Assembly: GCF_003206715.1 (NCBI RefSeq)
Contig: NZ_PZJU01000021.1
Coordinates: 31,203-83,405 of the forward strand
Reading direction: 5' to 3'
Length of the DNA stretch: 52,203 nt
Origin: Salinicola peritrichatus
GTDB lineage: Bacteria > Pseudomonadota > Gammaproteobacteria > Pseudomonadales > Halomonadaceae
The notes below the pieces were generated by a model. That model did no database searches, had not been told where the DNA came from, and worked only from the letters and a program-made list of their open reading frames with translations. Below, piece by piece: positions 1 to 10,970 of the stretch (the stretch's first letter is position 1; each line of letters begins with the position of its first letter). The translations under genes and the position numbers were made by a program.

Positions 1-21
1 GCGGTGTCATCGTTTAGAGCC

Positions 22-1821
22 TCAGAACTCCGGCGAATCCGGGAATATCAGGCTGATCAAGGTATCGCCGGGCTTGGGGGTCAGTGGCTTGTCGGCGGTG
101 GCGATGCGGGCGCGTCCACTGGCCGAGACCGTGAACAGCGTCAGCAGGCGATCCTGGTGGGTGCGGTGATAGTCCTCGATATCGAAGTTCTCGCTGATCC
201 TGGCCTGGCGCAGCACCGCGCCCTGGCCGATCAGGCTCGATAGCCGGGTGGAGCTGGTATTGCCGTCGAACAGCAGCGGCAGATGGGCCAGCGCCTGCTG
301 GTGATGGCGCCGTGCGCTGCGGGAGGACTCCACCGCCAGCCGGAATACCTTGCCGTGGCCGAGAATATGCTCGAAGTGCAGCGCGGCGAGATTGTTGAGT
401 TCGCGGTAGGGTGACAGCGGCAATAGATGACCGATGCCGGTCAGCTCCAGGTGCTGGGCGGCATGCTCCGAAAGCGGGTTGCCGTAATAGGTCGGCAGGT
501 TGGCCATGCGCGCTTCCTGCACCGCGTCCCAGTTGTGGTCGCACAGCCGCACGATGAACCCCGCATCCTGCAGAATCCTGCCGAAGGCACGCGCCACCGG
601 GTTGGCGCCGGTGATCAGAAAGCCCGACGGAGTCGGTTCGCTGACCTTGAGCAGCCGGGCCAGGGGGCGTGAGAACAGGCTCTGAACCACCACCGTGCTG
701 ATGATCACGAGAAAGGTCACCGGCACCAATAACTCGGCACCCGGCACCTCCAGTTCCTCGAGGCGAATGGCGAACAGCGAGGCGACTGCCGCGGCGACGA
801 TACCCCTCGGCGACAGCCAGGCCAGCAGCGCCTTTTCGCGCCAGTTGAGCGAACTGCCCAGCGTACACAGCCACACCGTCAACGGACGTGCGACCCAGAC
901 CAGGATCGCCAGGAACACCCACGCCTGCCACGACAGCAAGCCCAACTGCGCGAGGCTCAGGCGGGCCGCGAGCAGAATGAACAGACCCGAAATCAACAGG
1001 ATCGACAGCGTCTCCTTGAACTCCAGGATCGGCTGGGTCGGTACGCCGCGCATGTTGGCCATCCACACGCCCATGACCGTCACGGTCAGCAGTCCGGACT
1101 CATGGAACAGCTGGTTGGAGAGCGTGAACAGCGTCAGCATGATCATCAGCGTGCCGAAGCTGTGCAGGCGTTGCGGCAGCCAGTGATGGCGCAGCACGCT
1201 GCCCCACAGATAACCGCCGGCGATACCCAGCCCGAAACCGATCACCGCCGTCTGGGCGAAACTGATCAGCGTATGGGTGGCGGCGCCGTTGGAGAAGCCG
1301 AGGGCAACGAATTCGTACACCAATACCGCGCCGATCGCGCCGATCGGGTCGATCAGAATGCCTTCCCAGCGCAGGATCTGACTCACATGTACGCGGGCGC
1401 GAAGCGTCTGCAGCAGCGGCAGCACCACGGTGGGGCCGGTCACCACCAGCAAGGCTCCCAGCACGCTGGCCATCTCCCAGGAGAGGTCGAGCATCAGATG
1501 CGCGGCGGCGATGCCGATCAAGGCCGTGATCAGCGCGCCCCAGGTCACCAGCCGGCTCACCGTGCGACCGTGGCCGCGAAGCTCGCGGAAATCCAGCGTC
1601 AATGCGCCCTCGAACAGGATCACCGCCACCGCCAGGGAGACCAGCGGGAACAGCAGATCGCCCAGAATCGCGTCGGGCTCGAGCACACCGGTGACCGGGC
1701 CGACGGCGATGCCGGCGATCAGCAGGGGGAGAATCGCGGGGACCCGCAGTTGCCAGGCGAGCCATTGGCAGATCAGCGCCATCAGGCCGATGCCGGTCAG
1801 GGCAAGTGCGGCATTTTCCAT
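22..1821 (-). CDS. CPA1-family cation/proton antiporter with C-terminal RCK-like domain
   Basis: Integral inner-membrane antiporter that would exchange Na+ or K+ for protons. The first ~390 residues form a run of hydrophobic helices. The ion-binding region reads TGP near residue 129 and EGILIDP near 153-159, the pattern of the NhaP branch of CPA1 in which an Asp (D158) is the likely carrier residue. The last ~200 residues are soluble and begin with a degenerate nucleotide-binding turn (ITGANPVAR), resembling a TrkA-N/RCK domain that could gate transport by nucleotide or ion. The 599-residue length fits this fused type. The ATG start gives a full first helix. The family is secure, but Na+ versus K+ preference cannot be read from the sequence. 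Confidence 0.88.
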   Translation of the reverse strand: MENAALALTGIGLMALICQWLAWQLRVPAILPLLIAGIAVGPVTGVLEPDAILGDLLFPLVSLAVAVILFEGALTLDFRELRGHGRTVSRLVTWGALITALIGIAAAHLMLDLSWEMASVLGALLVVTGPTVVLPLLQTLRARVHVSQILRWEGILIDPIGAIGAVLVYEFVALGFSNGAATHTLISFAQTAVIGFGLGIAGGYLWGSVLRHHWLPQRLHSFGTLMIMLTLFTLSNQLFHESGLLTVTVMGVWMANMRGVPTQPILEFKETLSILLISGLFILLAARLSLAQLGLLSWQAWVFLAILVWVARPLTVWLCTLGSSLNWREKALLAWLSPRGIVAAAVASLFAIRLEELEVPGAELLVPVTFLVIISTVVVQSLFSRPLARLLKVSEPTPSGFLITGANPVARAFGRILQDAGFIVRLCDHNWDAVQEARMANLPTYYGNPLSEHAAQHLELTGIGHLLPLSPYRELNNLAALHFEHILGHGKVFRLAVESSRSARRHHQQALAHLPLLFDGNTSSTRLSSLIGQGAVLRQARISENFDIEDYHRTHQDRLLTLFTVSASGRARIATADKPLTPKPGDTLISLIFPDSPEF

Positions 1822-1910
1822 CGCAGTCTCTCCGCAGGGTTCAAAAAAGCGCGCAGACTAGCGGCGGCATGCCGCCGATGCAATGCCGAACAGAGGATGA
1901 GGCGAGAAAT

Positions 1911-2354
1911 TCAGACGGCGGCGAGATGCTGCCGGGCCCAGCGCACGATGTCGGCCTGCCCCAGGGCACCGGCCCGGCGGGCGATCTCGCGGCCGCCGCG
2001 GAACAGGATCAGCGTCGGAATGCTGCGGATACCGAAACGGGATGCCACATCGGTCGCCGCCTCGGTATCGAGTTTGGCGAGTCTCATATGGGGCTCGAGT
2101 TCGCGGGCGGCTTGCGCGAAGCCGGGCGCCATCGCCTTGCACGGGCCACACCAGTCGGCCCAGAAATCGACCAGCAGCGGCAGGTCGCTACGCGAAACGT
2201 GACGGTCGAAATTGACCGAATCCAGGGCGAGCGGCTCACCGGTGAACAGCACGTTGTGGCACTGGCCGCACCTGGGCGCATCCGCCAGCCTCGCGCTGGC
2301 GACGCGGTTGACCGCATGGCAATGCGGGCAGACGACATGTTGGGTATCGGACAT
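1911..2354 (-). CDS. trxC: Thioredoxin 2 (TrxC)
   Basis: Cytoplasmic protein-disulfide reductase. The N-terminus has the zinc-binding pair CPHC (C9, C12) and CGQC (C29, C32) that separates TrxC from TrxA. The active site WCGPC lies at 68-72, followed by the cis-proline region IPTLILF. At 147 residues it is the normal TrxC length. The ATG is preceded by a GGAGA ribosome-binding site at suitable spacing. TrxC is known to back up thioredoxin 1 during oxidative stress, and the zinc domain makes it redox-responsive. It sits alone between an antiporter and a small membrane protein on the same strand, with no visible functional link to either. Confidence 0.95.
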   Translation of the reverse strand: MSDTQHVVCPHCHAVNRVASARLADAPRCGQCHNVLFTGEPLALDSVNFDRHVSRSDLPLLVDFWADWCGPCKAMAPGFAQAARELEPHMRLAKLDTEAATDVASRFGIRSIPTLILFRGGREIARRAGALGQADIVRWARQHLAAV

Positions 2355-2414
2355 GGGGATCGTCTCCTGCGTGGTGGAATGTCGAAGAGGATAGGTCAGT
2401 GGCGTCGGGAATGC

Positions 2415-2615
2415 TCAGCGATTCAACAGCCAGAGGAGCAGGGAAATCGCACCGCTGAGCAGGATCATGGTGGTGATCGGGAAGAAGAACGAAAAATTAT
2501 CGCGCTTGATCACGATGTCGCCGGGAAGATGACCGAGCGGCAGCTTGCTCAGCCAGGGCCACAGCAGACCGGCAGCGATGGCGACAAGACCGATGACGAT
2601 GAGTGTCTTGGACAT
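2415..2615 (-). CDS. DUF2905 family small membrane protein
   Basis: A 66-residue protein with two hydrophobic segments (about 4-22 and 45-63) around the conserved loop LGHLPGDIVIKRDNFSFFFP, which is the hallmark of DUF2905. Function is unknown. The ATG at 2615 is preferred; a TTG three codons upstream (2624) is possible because a GGAGG lies farther upstream. It is transcribed in the same direction as the neighbouring YdiJ-type gene and trxC, with about 45 bases to the former, so it may share their transcript. Confidence 0.8.
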   Translation of the reverse strand: MSKTLIVIGLVAIAAGLLWPWLSKLPLGHLPGDIVIKRDNFSFFFPITTMILLSGAISLLLWLLNR

Positions 2616-2660
2616 GAGATTCAATGCTGGATGTTCAGGCCTCCGCCAAGCCGATGAACA

Positions 2661-5600
2661 TCAGCCTGGTCCAGCAATCTTGACCCTCTTCAACAGCGCC
2701 TGCAACGGATGGGCGAGTGCCTGGCCGGAAAGCCGCTTGGCCTGGCTGCGGCAGGAGTAGCCGGTGGCCAGCAGGCGGCCGGCATTGGCCTCGTCCTCCA
2801 CCGGCGCGCGCCAGGAGAGATCGTAGATCGCTTCCGAGGTCTCGCGATTGCGCGCCTCGTGGCCATAGGTGCCGGACATGCCGCAGCAGCCGCTGGCGAC
2901 CAGGTCCAGCGACAAACCGAAGCGTTCGAACAGCTGCTGCCACGCCCTGGGGCTGCCCGGCGCATTGGTCTTCTCGGTACAGTGAGTCAGCAGCCGGTAG
3001 CCGGGATCGGCGTTCCTTGCCGCCTCGGCATCCCAGCCCCGCGGCAGCAGCGTCTGGCCGAGCGAGAGCAGCCACTCCTGCAGCAGCAGCACTTCCGGCA
3101 CGGCGCGCGGCCCCAGCGTCTTGACGTACTCCTGGCGGTAGGTGAGCGTCATCGCCGGGTCGATGCCCACCAGCGGCACGCCGAACCCGGCCAGCGTTCT
3201 CAAGCGTTCGGCCTGTTGCTCGGCGACGCGCCGGAAACGACCGAGGAAGCCCTGCACGTGCAGCGGCTTGCCGTTGGGCTGAAAGGGGGCGACGAACACG
3301 CGGATGTCCAGCCGCGACAGCAACTCGACGACATCCATCACCAGCCGCGACTCGAAATGGCTGGTGAAGGCATCCTGAACCAGCACCACGCTGCGGCTCT
3401 TCTGGTTCTCGGTCAGTCGCCCCAGCGTCAGCGGCGTGGCCTCGGCCACGCCCCAGGCGTGCAACACTTTCTCCAAGCTGGCGCGGGAGAGTCGTGGACT
3501 GTCGACGATGCCGATGCCCTGGGCCAGCAGGCGGTCGACCAGACGGTTGTCGAGCAGCGCATTGTAGAGCGGTGCCACCGGCTGCAAGTGAGGAATGACG
3601 AACTCCAGCCCGCCGATCAGATAGTCACGCAGCGGCCGCGCATAGCGGCTGTGATAGCTCTCCAGGAAGCGCGAGCGGAAATCGGGCACGTCGACCTTGA
3701 TCGGACACTGGCCGGCGCAGGACTTGCACGCCAGACAGCCGGCCATGGCGTCATAGACCTGATGCGAGAAATCCGCTTCGCCGCGCCGGCGGGCGGCGTG
3801 GCGGGAAAGCTTGCCCGGCTGCGAGCGCAGCCAATCGATGAGGCCGCTGCGCCGTTGCTCGCGGCTCACCTCGAGCACGTCGACACCGGCGTTGCCCTGA
3901 CGGCGCAGCCATTCGCGCATCAGGCTCGCCCGTCCCTTGGGCGAGTGGATGCGTTGGCGCGTCGCCTTCCACGACGGGCACATCGCATCCTGGGGATCGT
4001 AGTTGTAGCAAGCGCCGTTGCCGTTGCAGTAGACCGCGCTGGCGTTCTCCTGCCACACCCGCTCGTCGATCTGGCGATCCAGTTCGCCGCGGGTGGGTAG
4101 GCCGTCCACCGTCAGCAAGCCGGGGTCGAAGCCACCGACGATGCCGGTTTCGCCGGTGTACTTGCCCGCGGTTGCGGGCGGGCTAGAGAGCCCTGTAGTT
4201 TCGGGCAGGCTAGAGAGCCCCGCGGTTTCGGGCGGGATAGAAAGCGGCGTGGCGATCTTGCCGGGGTTGAACTGGTTGCACGGGTCGAAGGCCGCCTTGA
4301 CCCGCTGCAGCGCCGGATACAGCTCGCCGAAGAACCTGGGTGAATACTCCGAACGCACGCCCTTGCCGTGCTCGCCCCACAGCAGCCCGCCGTAACGCTG
4401 GGTCAGCGCCGCCACGGCGTCGGAAAGCTCGCGGATCAGCCGCGCCTGCTCCGGGTCCTTCATGTCGATCGCCGGGCGCACATGCAGCACGCCGGCATCG
4501 ACATGACCGAACATGCCGTAATCCAGTCCGCGCTCGTCCAGCAGGCGGCGGAACTCGGCGATGTAGTCGGCCAATCGCTCCGGCGGCACCGCGGTGTCCT
4601 CGACGAACGGAATCGGACGCTTCTCGCCCTTGGCGTTGCCGAGCAGGCCCACGGCGCGCTTGCGCATGGCGTAGACCCGTTGGATGCACTCGCGCCCTTC
4701 GGCCAGGGTATAGCCGAAGCGCTCGACGCTGGCATCGGTGCCGAGATGCTCGGTGAACGCCCGCACTCGCGCGGCCAGCCGCTCGGGGTCGTCATCGTTG
4801 AACTCGACCAGATTGATGCCGCGAATCGGCTTGCCTTCGTCGGGGAAGAACTCCGCCACCGCGTCCCAGACGAAATCCTCCATCGCCAGCAGCAGTACCT
4901 TGTCGTCGACGGTCTCGATCGATGTCGGGCGCCCCTCCGACATCAGTGCCTTGGCGTCGCGCAGCGCATCCATGAAACTCGCGTAGCGCACGTTGACCAG
5001 GGCCGAATGTTTGGGCAGCGGCAGGACGTTGAGCGTCGCCTCGTTCAAAAAAGCCAGCGAGCCTTCCGAGCCGCACAGCAGACTGTTGAGGTCGAAACGC
5101 CCCTCGGCGTCGGTCAGGTGGGCGAGATCGTAGCCGGTCAGGCAGCGGTTGAGCGGCGGAAACCTGGCCGCGATCAGCTCGCGCTGGCTCTCCGCGATGT
5201 CCCGGGCGGTGCGGTGAATGTCGCCGACGATATCCGCGCGCCGGCAGATTTCCTCCAGCGCTTCCGTAGAGAGCGGGCGGCTGGTGAAGCGTTCGCCGCC
5301 GCGCAGCACCACGTCGAGTTCGAGCACGTGATCGCGGGTCTTGCCGTATTCGCAACTGCCCTGGCCGCTGGCGTCGGTGGAGATCATGCCGCCGAGAGTG
5401 GCGCGGTTGGAGGTCGAAAGCTCCGGGGCGAAGAACAGCCCAAAGGGTCTGAGCGCGGCGTTGAGCTGGTCCTTGACCACGCCCGCCTGAACCCGCACGC
5501 GGCGGTTCTCGACGTCGATGTCGAGAATCCGGTTCATGTACCGGGAGACATCGACGACCAGGCCATCGGTGAGCGACTGGCCGTTGGTGCCGGTGCCTCC

Positions 5601-5864
5601 GCCGCGCGGCGCAAGCACGACATCGCGGTAATCGTCGCGGGCGATCAGGCGTGCGATGCGCTGGAGATCCTCGCCATCGCGCGGGTAGAGCACCGCCTGC
5701 GGCAGGCGCTGATAGATCGAGTTGTCGGTGGCCAGCACGGTGCGGTTGGCGGCATCGGGGGCGATATCGCCGGCGAAACCTGCATTCTGGAGTTCATCGA
5801 GGAAGCGCCGGTAGCGCTCGTCGAGGGTCAGGTCGGCGCTGGCCGGGTCGAGGCGTGCAATCAT
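2661..5864 (-). CDS. ydiJ: YdiJ-type FAD-linked oxidoreductase with Fe-S and CCG domains
   Basis: Very large (1067 residues) flavin/iron-sulfur 2-hydroxyacid oxidoreductase related to E. coli YdiJ. The N-terminal third is a PCMH-type FAD-binding domain with GGGTGTNGQSL near residue 95 and the ATLGGMISTDASGQGS stretch. The middle is an FAD-oxidase C domain. Near residue 705-718, CLACKSCAGQCP is a ferredoxin-type 4Fe-4S motif, and the C-terminus has a GCCGMSGTYGHE motif typical of CCG domains. The likely substrates are D-2-hydroxyacids such as D-lactate or D-2-hydroxyglutarate, with electrons passed to the respiratory chain; the exact substrate is not visible. An unusual three-fold nine-residue repeat lies between the flavin and Fe-S halves (see 4168-4248). 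It is transcribed divergently from serS. Confidence 0.88.
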   Translation of the reverse strand: MIARLDPASADLTLDERYRRFLDELQNAGFAGDIAPDAANRTVLATDNSIYQRLPQAVLYPRDGEDLQRIARLIARDDYRDVVLAPRGGGTGTNGQSLTDGLVVDVSRYMNRILDIDVENRRVRVQAGVVKDQLNAALRPFGLFFAPELSTSNRATLGGMISTDASGQGSCEYGKTRDHVLELDVVLRGGERFTSRPLSTEALEEICRRADIVGDIHRTARDIAESQRELIAARFPPLNRCLTGYDLAHLTDAEGRFDLNSLLCGSEGSLAFLNEATLNVLPLPKHSALVNVRYASFMDALRDAKALMSEGRPTSIETVDDKVLLLAMEDFVWDAVAEFFPDEGKPIRGINLVEFNDDDPERLAARVRAFTEHLGTDASVERFGYTLAEGRECIQRVYAMRKRAVGLLGNAKGEKRPIPFVEDTAVPPERLADYIAEFRRLLDERGLDYGMFGHVDAGVLHVRPAIDMKDPEQARLIRELSDAVAALTQRYGGLLWGEHGKGVRSEYSPRFFGELYPALQRVKAAFDPCNQFNPGKIATPLSIPPETAGLSSLPETTGLSSPPATAGKYTGETGIVGGFDPGLLTVDGLPTRGELDRQIDERVWQENASAVYCNGNGACYNYDPQDAMCPSWKATRQRIHSPKGRASLMREWLRRQGNAGVDVLEVSREQRRSGLIDWLRSQPGKLSRHAARRRGEADFSHQVYDAMAGCLACKSCAGQCPIKVDVPDFRSRFLESYHSRYARPLRDYLIGGLEFVIPHLQPVAPLYNALLDNRLVDRLLAQGIGIVDSPRLSRASLEKVLHAWGVAEATPLTLGRLTENQKSRSVVLVQDAFTSHFESRLVMDVVELLSRLDIRVFVAPFQPNGKPLHVQGFLGRFRRVAEQQAERLRTLAGFGVPLVGIDPAMTLTYRQEYVKTLGPRAVPEVLLLQEWLLSLGQTLLPRGWDAEAARNADPGYRLLTHCTEKTNAPGSPRAWQQLFERFGLSLDLVASGCCGMSGTYGHEARNRETSEAIYDLSWRAPVEDEANAGRLLATGYSCRSQAKRLSGQALAHPLQALLKRVKIAGPG
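4168..4248 (-). repeat. Intragenic 27-bp tandem repeat, three copies
   Basis: Three consecutive 27-base units (4168-4194, 4195-4221, 4222-4248) differ at only a few positions. As 27 is a multiple of three the frame is kept, and the minus strand encodes nine-residue repeats of the form PETAGLSSL / PETTGLSSP / PATAGKYTG. They fall in a linker between the flavin half and the Fe-S half of the YdiJ-type protein, where a variable-length loop should be tolerated. Confidence 0.85.
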
Positions 5865-5895
5865 GAGTTATCAGGCTGTCAGGGTCTGGGAATGA

Positions 5896-7326
<1,431 letters not shown>

Positions 7327-7348
7327 CGCCGGGTTTCGCACCGCACCG

Positions 7349-7387
7349 AACGATCCCTCGCAAGCGATGGCGAGGGATCGTTTGGTT
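7349..7387 (+). terminator. Rho-independent terminator after serS
   Basis: An 11-bp perfect stem (7351-7361 with 7370-7380), extendable by A-T pairs, encloses an 8-base loop and is followed by TTTGGTT. It lies just downstream of serS and would end its transcript. Confidence 0.85.
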
Positions 7388-7521
7388 ATAACCATGCAAG
7401 AAAGCGTTTCTTGGAGCGACGGCTTTGGCTCTTTACACTTTCGATCTAAGAGCCAGGATGAATCTGGTTGTTTCGTTCTAAAGACACCCCTTTCTTCGTG
7501 TTCTCAACCGGCGTTTTCACC

Positions 7522-8730
7522 GTGACCGAATCCCTGACCCTGCAGTACGATCCGGCCGCGCTCGATCTCCACCTGGTCGGTGGCGGCAGCGAGGCCCTGG
7601 CGCTGGCACGCCAGTTCGCCGGACTCGCGCCGCGACTGACGCTGCATGCCGATTCGGTGATGCCGGCATTGCGTGGATTGTGCGATGAGCAGGATTGGGC
7701 GATTCGAGCCGATGATCCTCCGCGCCCCGCTGCGGGTCAGTTGTGGCTGATCGCCAGTGGCGACGTGGCGCGTGACGCGTATTTGGCGCGGCACGCTCGC
7801 GAGGCCGGCGTGCCGGTCTTCGTGCCGACACAGCCGTCGCTGTGCAGCGTGCGTCTGCCACCGCGCGTCGATGCCGCGAATCCGGCCACCGGGCCGGTGG
7901 AGCCAGACACCGGAAAGTGGCGGCGCGGCCGTGTCGCGTTGGTTGGCGCCGGGCCGGGCGACCCGGAGCTGCTGACGCTCAAGGCGCTGAAGCAGTTGCA
8001 GCGGGCCACGATAGTCGTCCATGACCGCCTGGTCAGCCAGGAGATCCTTGCGCTGGCCAATCCCGACGCCAAGCGTTTCTATGTCGGCAAGGCACGATCC
8101 CGGCACAGTGTGCCGCAGGACGGCATCAATCAGGCATTGGTGTCGTGGGCGCGCGCCGGTCATCGGGTGGTGCGGCTGAAGGGCGGCGACCCTTTCATCT
8201 TCGGACGCGGCGGCGAGGAACTCGAAACCCTGGCCGCCGCCGGCATCGACTTCGAGGTGGTGCCCGGCATCACCGCTGCCTCCGGCTGCGCCGCCTACGC
8301 CGGGATTCCATTGACCCATCGCGATCATGCCCAGTCGGTGCGCTTCGTCACCGGGCATCTCAAGAATGGCAGCTGCGATCTCGACTGGCCCGCCCTGGCG
8401 CGCGACGGACAGACCTTGGTGTTCTACATGGGGCTGGGCGCGCTGGAAACGATTTGCGAACGTCTGATCGCGCATGGCATGGCCGGCGAGACGCCGCTGG
8501 CGTTGATCGAGCAGGGCACCACCGCCAGTCAGCGCATCCATCTCGGCAGTCTCGCTGCGCTGCCGCCAAGCCTGAAAACCGCTGCCCCCAAGCCGCCGAC
8601 ACTGATCGTGATCGGCAGCGTGGTGCGGCTGGCCGAGACGCTCGAGTGGTTCCGGCCCACGGACAGCGGCAGCCTCGGCTGGGTCGAGGGCAAGCATCCG
8701 ACGCCGCTTTCCCGCTCCGAGAGCGCTTGA
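7522..8730 (+). CDS. Uroporphyrinogen-III C-methyltransferase with decayed CysG N-terminal domain
   Basis: Catalyses S-adenosylmethionine-dependent methylation of uroporphyrinogen III to precorrin-2, the first step to siroheme (sulfite/nitrite reductase cofactor) or cobalamin. The C-terminal ~250 residues are a complete SUMT domain: [32 protein letters not shown] and [22 protein letters not shown]. The first ~110 residues align by eye with the NAD-binding half of CysG ([26 protein letters not shown]), but the Rossmann motif is altered and the dimerisation/ferrochelatase segment is missing, so dehydrogenase and chelatase activity are probably lost. The start is uncertain: GTG 7522 gives CysG-like spacing to GGG, whereas TTG 7468 has the better ribosome-binding site (AGGA, 9 bases). 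A cobA-like role fits best. Confidence 0.85.
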   Translation: MTESLTLQYDPAALDLHLVGGGSEALALARQFAGLAPRLTLHADSVMPALRGLCDEQDWAIRADDPPRPAAGQLWLIASGDVARDAYLARHAREAGVPVFVPTQPSLCSVRLPPRVDAANPATGPVEPDTGKWRRGRVALVGAGPGDPELLTLKALKQLQRATIVVHDRLVSQEILALANPDAKRFYVGKARSRHSVPQDGINQALVSWARAGHRVVRLKGGDPFIFGRGGEELETLAAAGIDFEVVPGITAASGCAAYAGIPLTHRDHAQSVRFVTGHLKNGSCDLDWPALARDGQTLVFYMGLGALETICERLIAHGMAGETPLALIEQGTTASQRIHLGSLAALPPSLKTAAPKPPTLIVIGSVVRLAETLEWFRPTDSGSLGWVEGKHPTPLSRSESA

Positions 8731-8737
8731 GCCGCTT

Positions 8738-8760
8738 GCCGTTGCCGTTGCCGTTGCCGT
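8738..8760 (+). repeat. GCCGTT hexamer microsatellite
   Basis: Nearly four perfect copies of GCCGTT directly after the stop of the methyltransferase gene. It does not overlap a coding region. Confidence 0.8.
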
Positions 8761-8878
8761 GACGCCAGACGGCGCATGCCATCGACTTCAACGAGTAGGC
8801 TATCGGTTTCAAAGAGTTAGTAGCGAGCGGCAAGATTGACGCCACCTGCGGGCACTCCGAGAATGAAATCTACGGTCT

Positions 8879-9007
8879 GTCTGAAAAGTGTCTGCGCTCG
8901 ACCATGCAGCGTTAAAAATTGGCTCAAAATGCTCATTTACCCCGTGTAAACTCCGCTTCTTCGCCAATTTTTGCCTTGCTTGATCATCGCTCGCCGACTT
9001 TTCAGAC
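8879..9007. repeat. Dispersed palindromic repeat family A, copy 1
   Basis: A ~129-bp element whose ends are perfectly inverted (GTCTGAAAAG and CTTTTCAGAC). The arms continue as an imperfect ~45-bp inverted repeat (TTAAAAATTGGC against GCCAATTTTTGCC). The centre has the core GCTCATTTAC...GTAAACTCCGCTTCTT seen in the other copies at 11694-11879 and 34051-34195. With the hexamer repeat it fills most of the 311-base gap before the DUF294 gene. No coding potential is evident. Confidence 0.8.
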
Positions 9008-9041
9008 AAGACCTCATCTCTGCGCAGTCCACGGGAGCGGC

Positions 9042-10970
9042 ATGAACATCGAACAGCTGGACATTCGTGGCCACATGGCGCAGTTTGCGCCTTTCGACAA
9101 TCTGCCGGATGCCTTGCTCGACCGCATCGCGGCGGCGGTGGAGATCCGTTATTTTCAGGCCGGCAGCGAGCTGCTGACCAAGGATCAGCCGATCGACGCG
9201 CTGTGGTACGTGCGCAGCGGTGCGGTCGAGATGTATCAGCGCAGTGGCCGGCTGTTCAACCGTCTCGGCGAGGGCGGCATCTTCGGCTATTCGGATCTGC
9301 TGCGCCACCGCCCCGTGCGCTATCCGGTCAATGCGATCGAAGACACCTTGATCTACTTCATCCCGGGGGCTGTCTTCGAGGCGGTGTGCGACGAGGATGA
9401 CGACTTCGCCGAGTTCTTCGATACCGGCGGCCAACGTCTCAAGGTCACGGTGGAGCAGCAGCGCGACGATAGCGAGTTGATGACCACGCGGGTGCGCAAA
9501 CTGGTTCATCGCCAGCCGCAGATGGTGGAGGCCTCGACTTCATTGCAAGAGGCTGCGCAGCACATGCGCGATGCCAACGCCACCTGCGTACTGGTGATCG
9601 ACGTCACCGAAACGCACTCCGCCTACACCTTCAGCGATCGCGACGGCAAGCACTGGAAGCTCAGCGGAATCCTGACCGATCGCGATTTCTGTACCCGAGT
9701 GCTTGCCGAGGGACTTTCGCCGGAGACGCCGGTGGGCGAGGTGATGTCACGCCGCGTGATCGTGGTGCAGTCCGACGAGTCGGTCTACGAGGCGATGCTG
9801 TGCATGCTGCGCAACCAGGTCCATCACTTGCCGGTACTGCATCGCCGCCAGCCGATGGGGGTGCTGCATCTCTCCGACATCGTGCGCTACGAGACCCACA
9901 GCAGCCTGTTTCTGGTCAACAACATCTATCTCCAGAACACGCCCGACGAGTTGGCCAGGCTCTCCGGCGAAGTGCGCACGGCGTTCGTGCGCCTGGTCGC
10001 CGACGGCGCCAATTCCGAGATGGTCAGCCGCGCGCTGGCGACCATCGGGCGCAGTTTCATCCAGCGCCTGATCGAACTGGCCGAGGCCGAGCTGGGGCCG
10101 CCGCCGGTACCTTACTGTTTCATGGTGCTCGGCTCGATGGCGCGGGAGGAACCGACCATCACCGCGGATCAGGACAACGCGCTGATTCTCGACGATAGCT
10201 TCGATCCCGAGCGTCACGACGGTTATTTCGAAGCCCTGGCCCGGTTCGTCAGCAATGGGCTCGACGCCTGCGGCTACCCGCTGTGCAAGGGGGATATCAT
10301 GGCCACCAATCCCCGCTGGCGGCAGCCGTTGGCGGTGTGGAAGCGCTATTTCATGGAGTGGATGGACGACCCCAATCCCGAACGCTTGCTGCACAGCTCG
10401 ATTTTCTTCGATCTGGCGCCGGTGCACGGCGAGGCGCCGATGGTCGAGGCGCTGCAGGATCTGATCGCCGAGGTCGCGCCGCAGCGTCAGCGGTTCCTCG
10501 CGGCGCTGGCGCGCAATGCCAAGAATCGCACGCCGCCGCTGGGCTTCTTCCGCACTTTCGTGATGGAACGGGATGGCGAGCACCGCAAGTCGATCAATCT
10601 GAAGCGGCGCGGTACCGCGCCATTGACCGATCTGGTTCGCGTGCATGCGCTGGCGTGCGGTTCGAAAGCGCAAAACACCTTTGCCCGGCTAGACGATATC
10701 GAAGGCACCAAGCTGGTGGCGGACGGTGTCGTCGAGCGCCTGCGCTATGCCTTCGAGTTTCTGTCGATGGTACGCATCCGTCATCAGGCGGATGCCATCG
10801 AGCAGGGCAGGGAGCCGGACAACAGCGTCAATCCGGAAAATATCGACAGCCGCGAGCGCCACCACCTCAAGGACGCCTTCGAGGCCATCAGTCACGCCCA
10901 GCAATTCCTCTCCTTCCGCTATACCATGCCGTCGAAGAAGGACGCGCCGTCGAAGCAGGATGCGCGATGA
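9042..10970 (+). CDS. cNMP-binding / CBS / DUF294 nucleotidyltransferase-like protein
   Basis: A 642-residue multidomain protein. Residues ~10-125 form a cyclic-nucleotide-binding fold (LWYVRSGAVEMY, GGIFGYSDLL). Residues ~155-285 hold two CBS motifs (GILTDRDFCTRVL, PMGVLHLSDIV), likely adenosyl ligand sensors. Residues ~340-440 are a DUF294 nucleotidyltransferase core with GSMAREEPTITADQDNALI, and the rest is the DUF294 C-terminal substrate-binding-like helical domain. This suggests nucleotidylation of a partner controlled by nucleotides, but no substrate is known to me. The start at 9042 has a GGAG site; the longer upstream frame is only the palindromic repeat read through. The stop overlaps the following exonuclease by four bases, so the pair is co-translated. 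Confidence 0.85.
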   Translation: MNIEQLDIRGHMAQFAPFDNLPDALLDRIAAAVEIRYFQAGSELLTKDQPIDALWYVRSGAVEMYQRSGRLFNRLGEGGIFGYSDLLRHRPVRYPVNAIEDTLIYFIPGAVFEAVCDEDDDFAEFFDTGGQRLKVTVEQQRDDSELMTTRVRKLVHRQPQMVEASTSLQEAAQHMRDANATCVLVIDVTETHSAYTFSDRDGKHWKLSGILTDRDFCTRVLAEGLSPETPVGEVMSRRVIVVQSDESVYEAMLCMLRNQVHHLPVLHRRQPMGVLHLSDIVRYETHSSLFLVNNIYLQNTPDELARLSGEVRTAFVRLVADGANSEMVSRALATIGRSFIQRLIELAEAELGPPPVPYCFMVLGSMAREEPTITADQDNALILDDSFDPERHDGYFEALARFVSNGLDACGYPLCKGDIMATNPRWRQPLAVWKRYFMEWMDDPNPERLLHSSIFFDLAPVHGEAPMVEALQDLIAEVAPQRQRFLAALARNAKNRTPPLGFFRTFVMERDGEHRKSINLKRRGTAPLTDLVRVHALACGSKAQNTFARLDDIEGTKLVADGVVERLRYAFEFLSMVRIRHQADAIEQGREPDNSVNPENIDSRERHHLKDAFEAISHAQQFLSFRYTMPSKKDAPSKQDAR

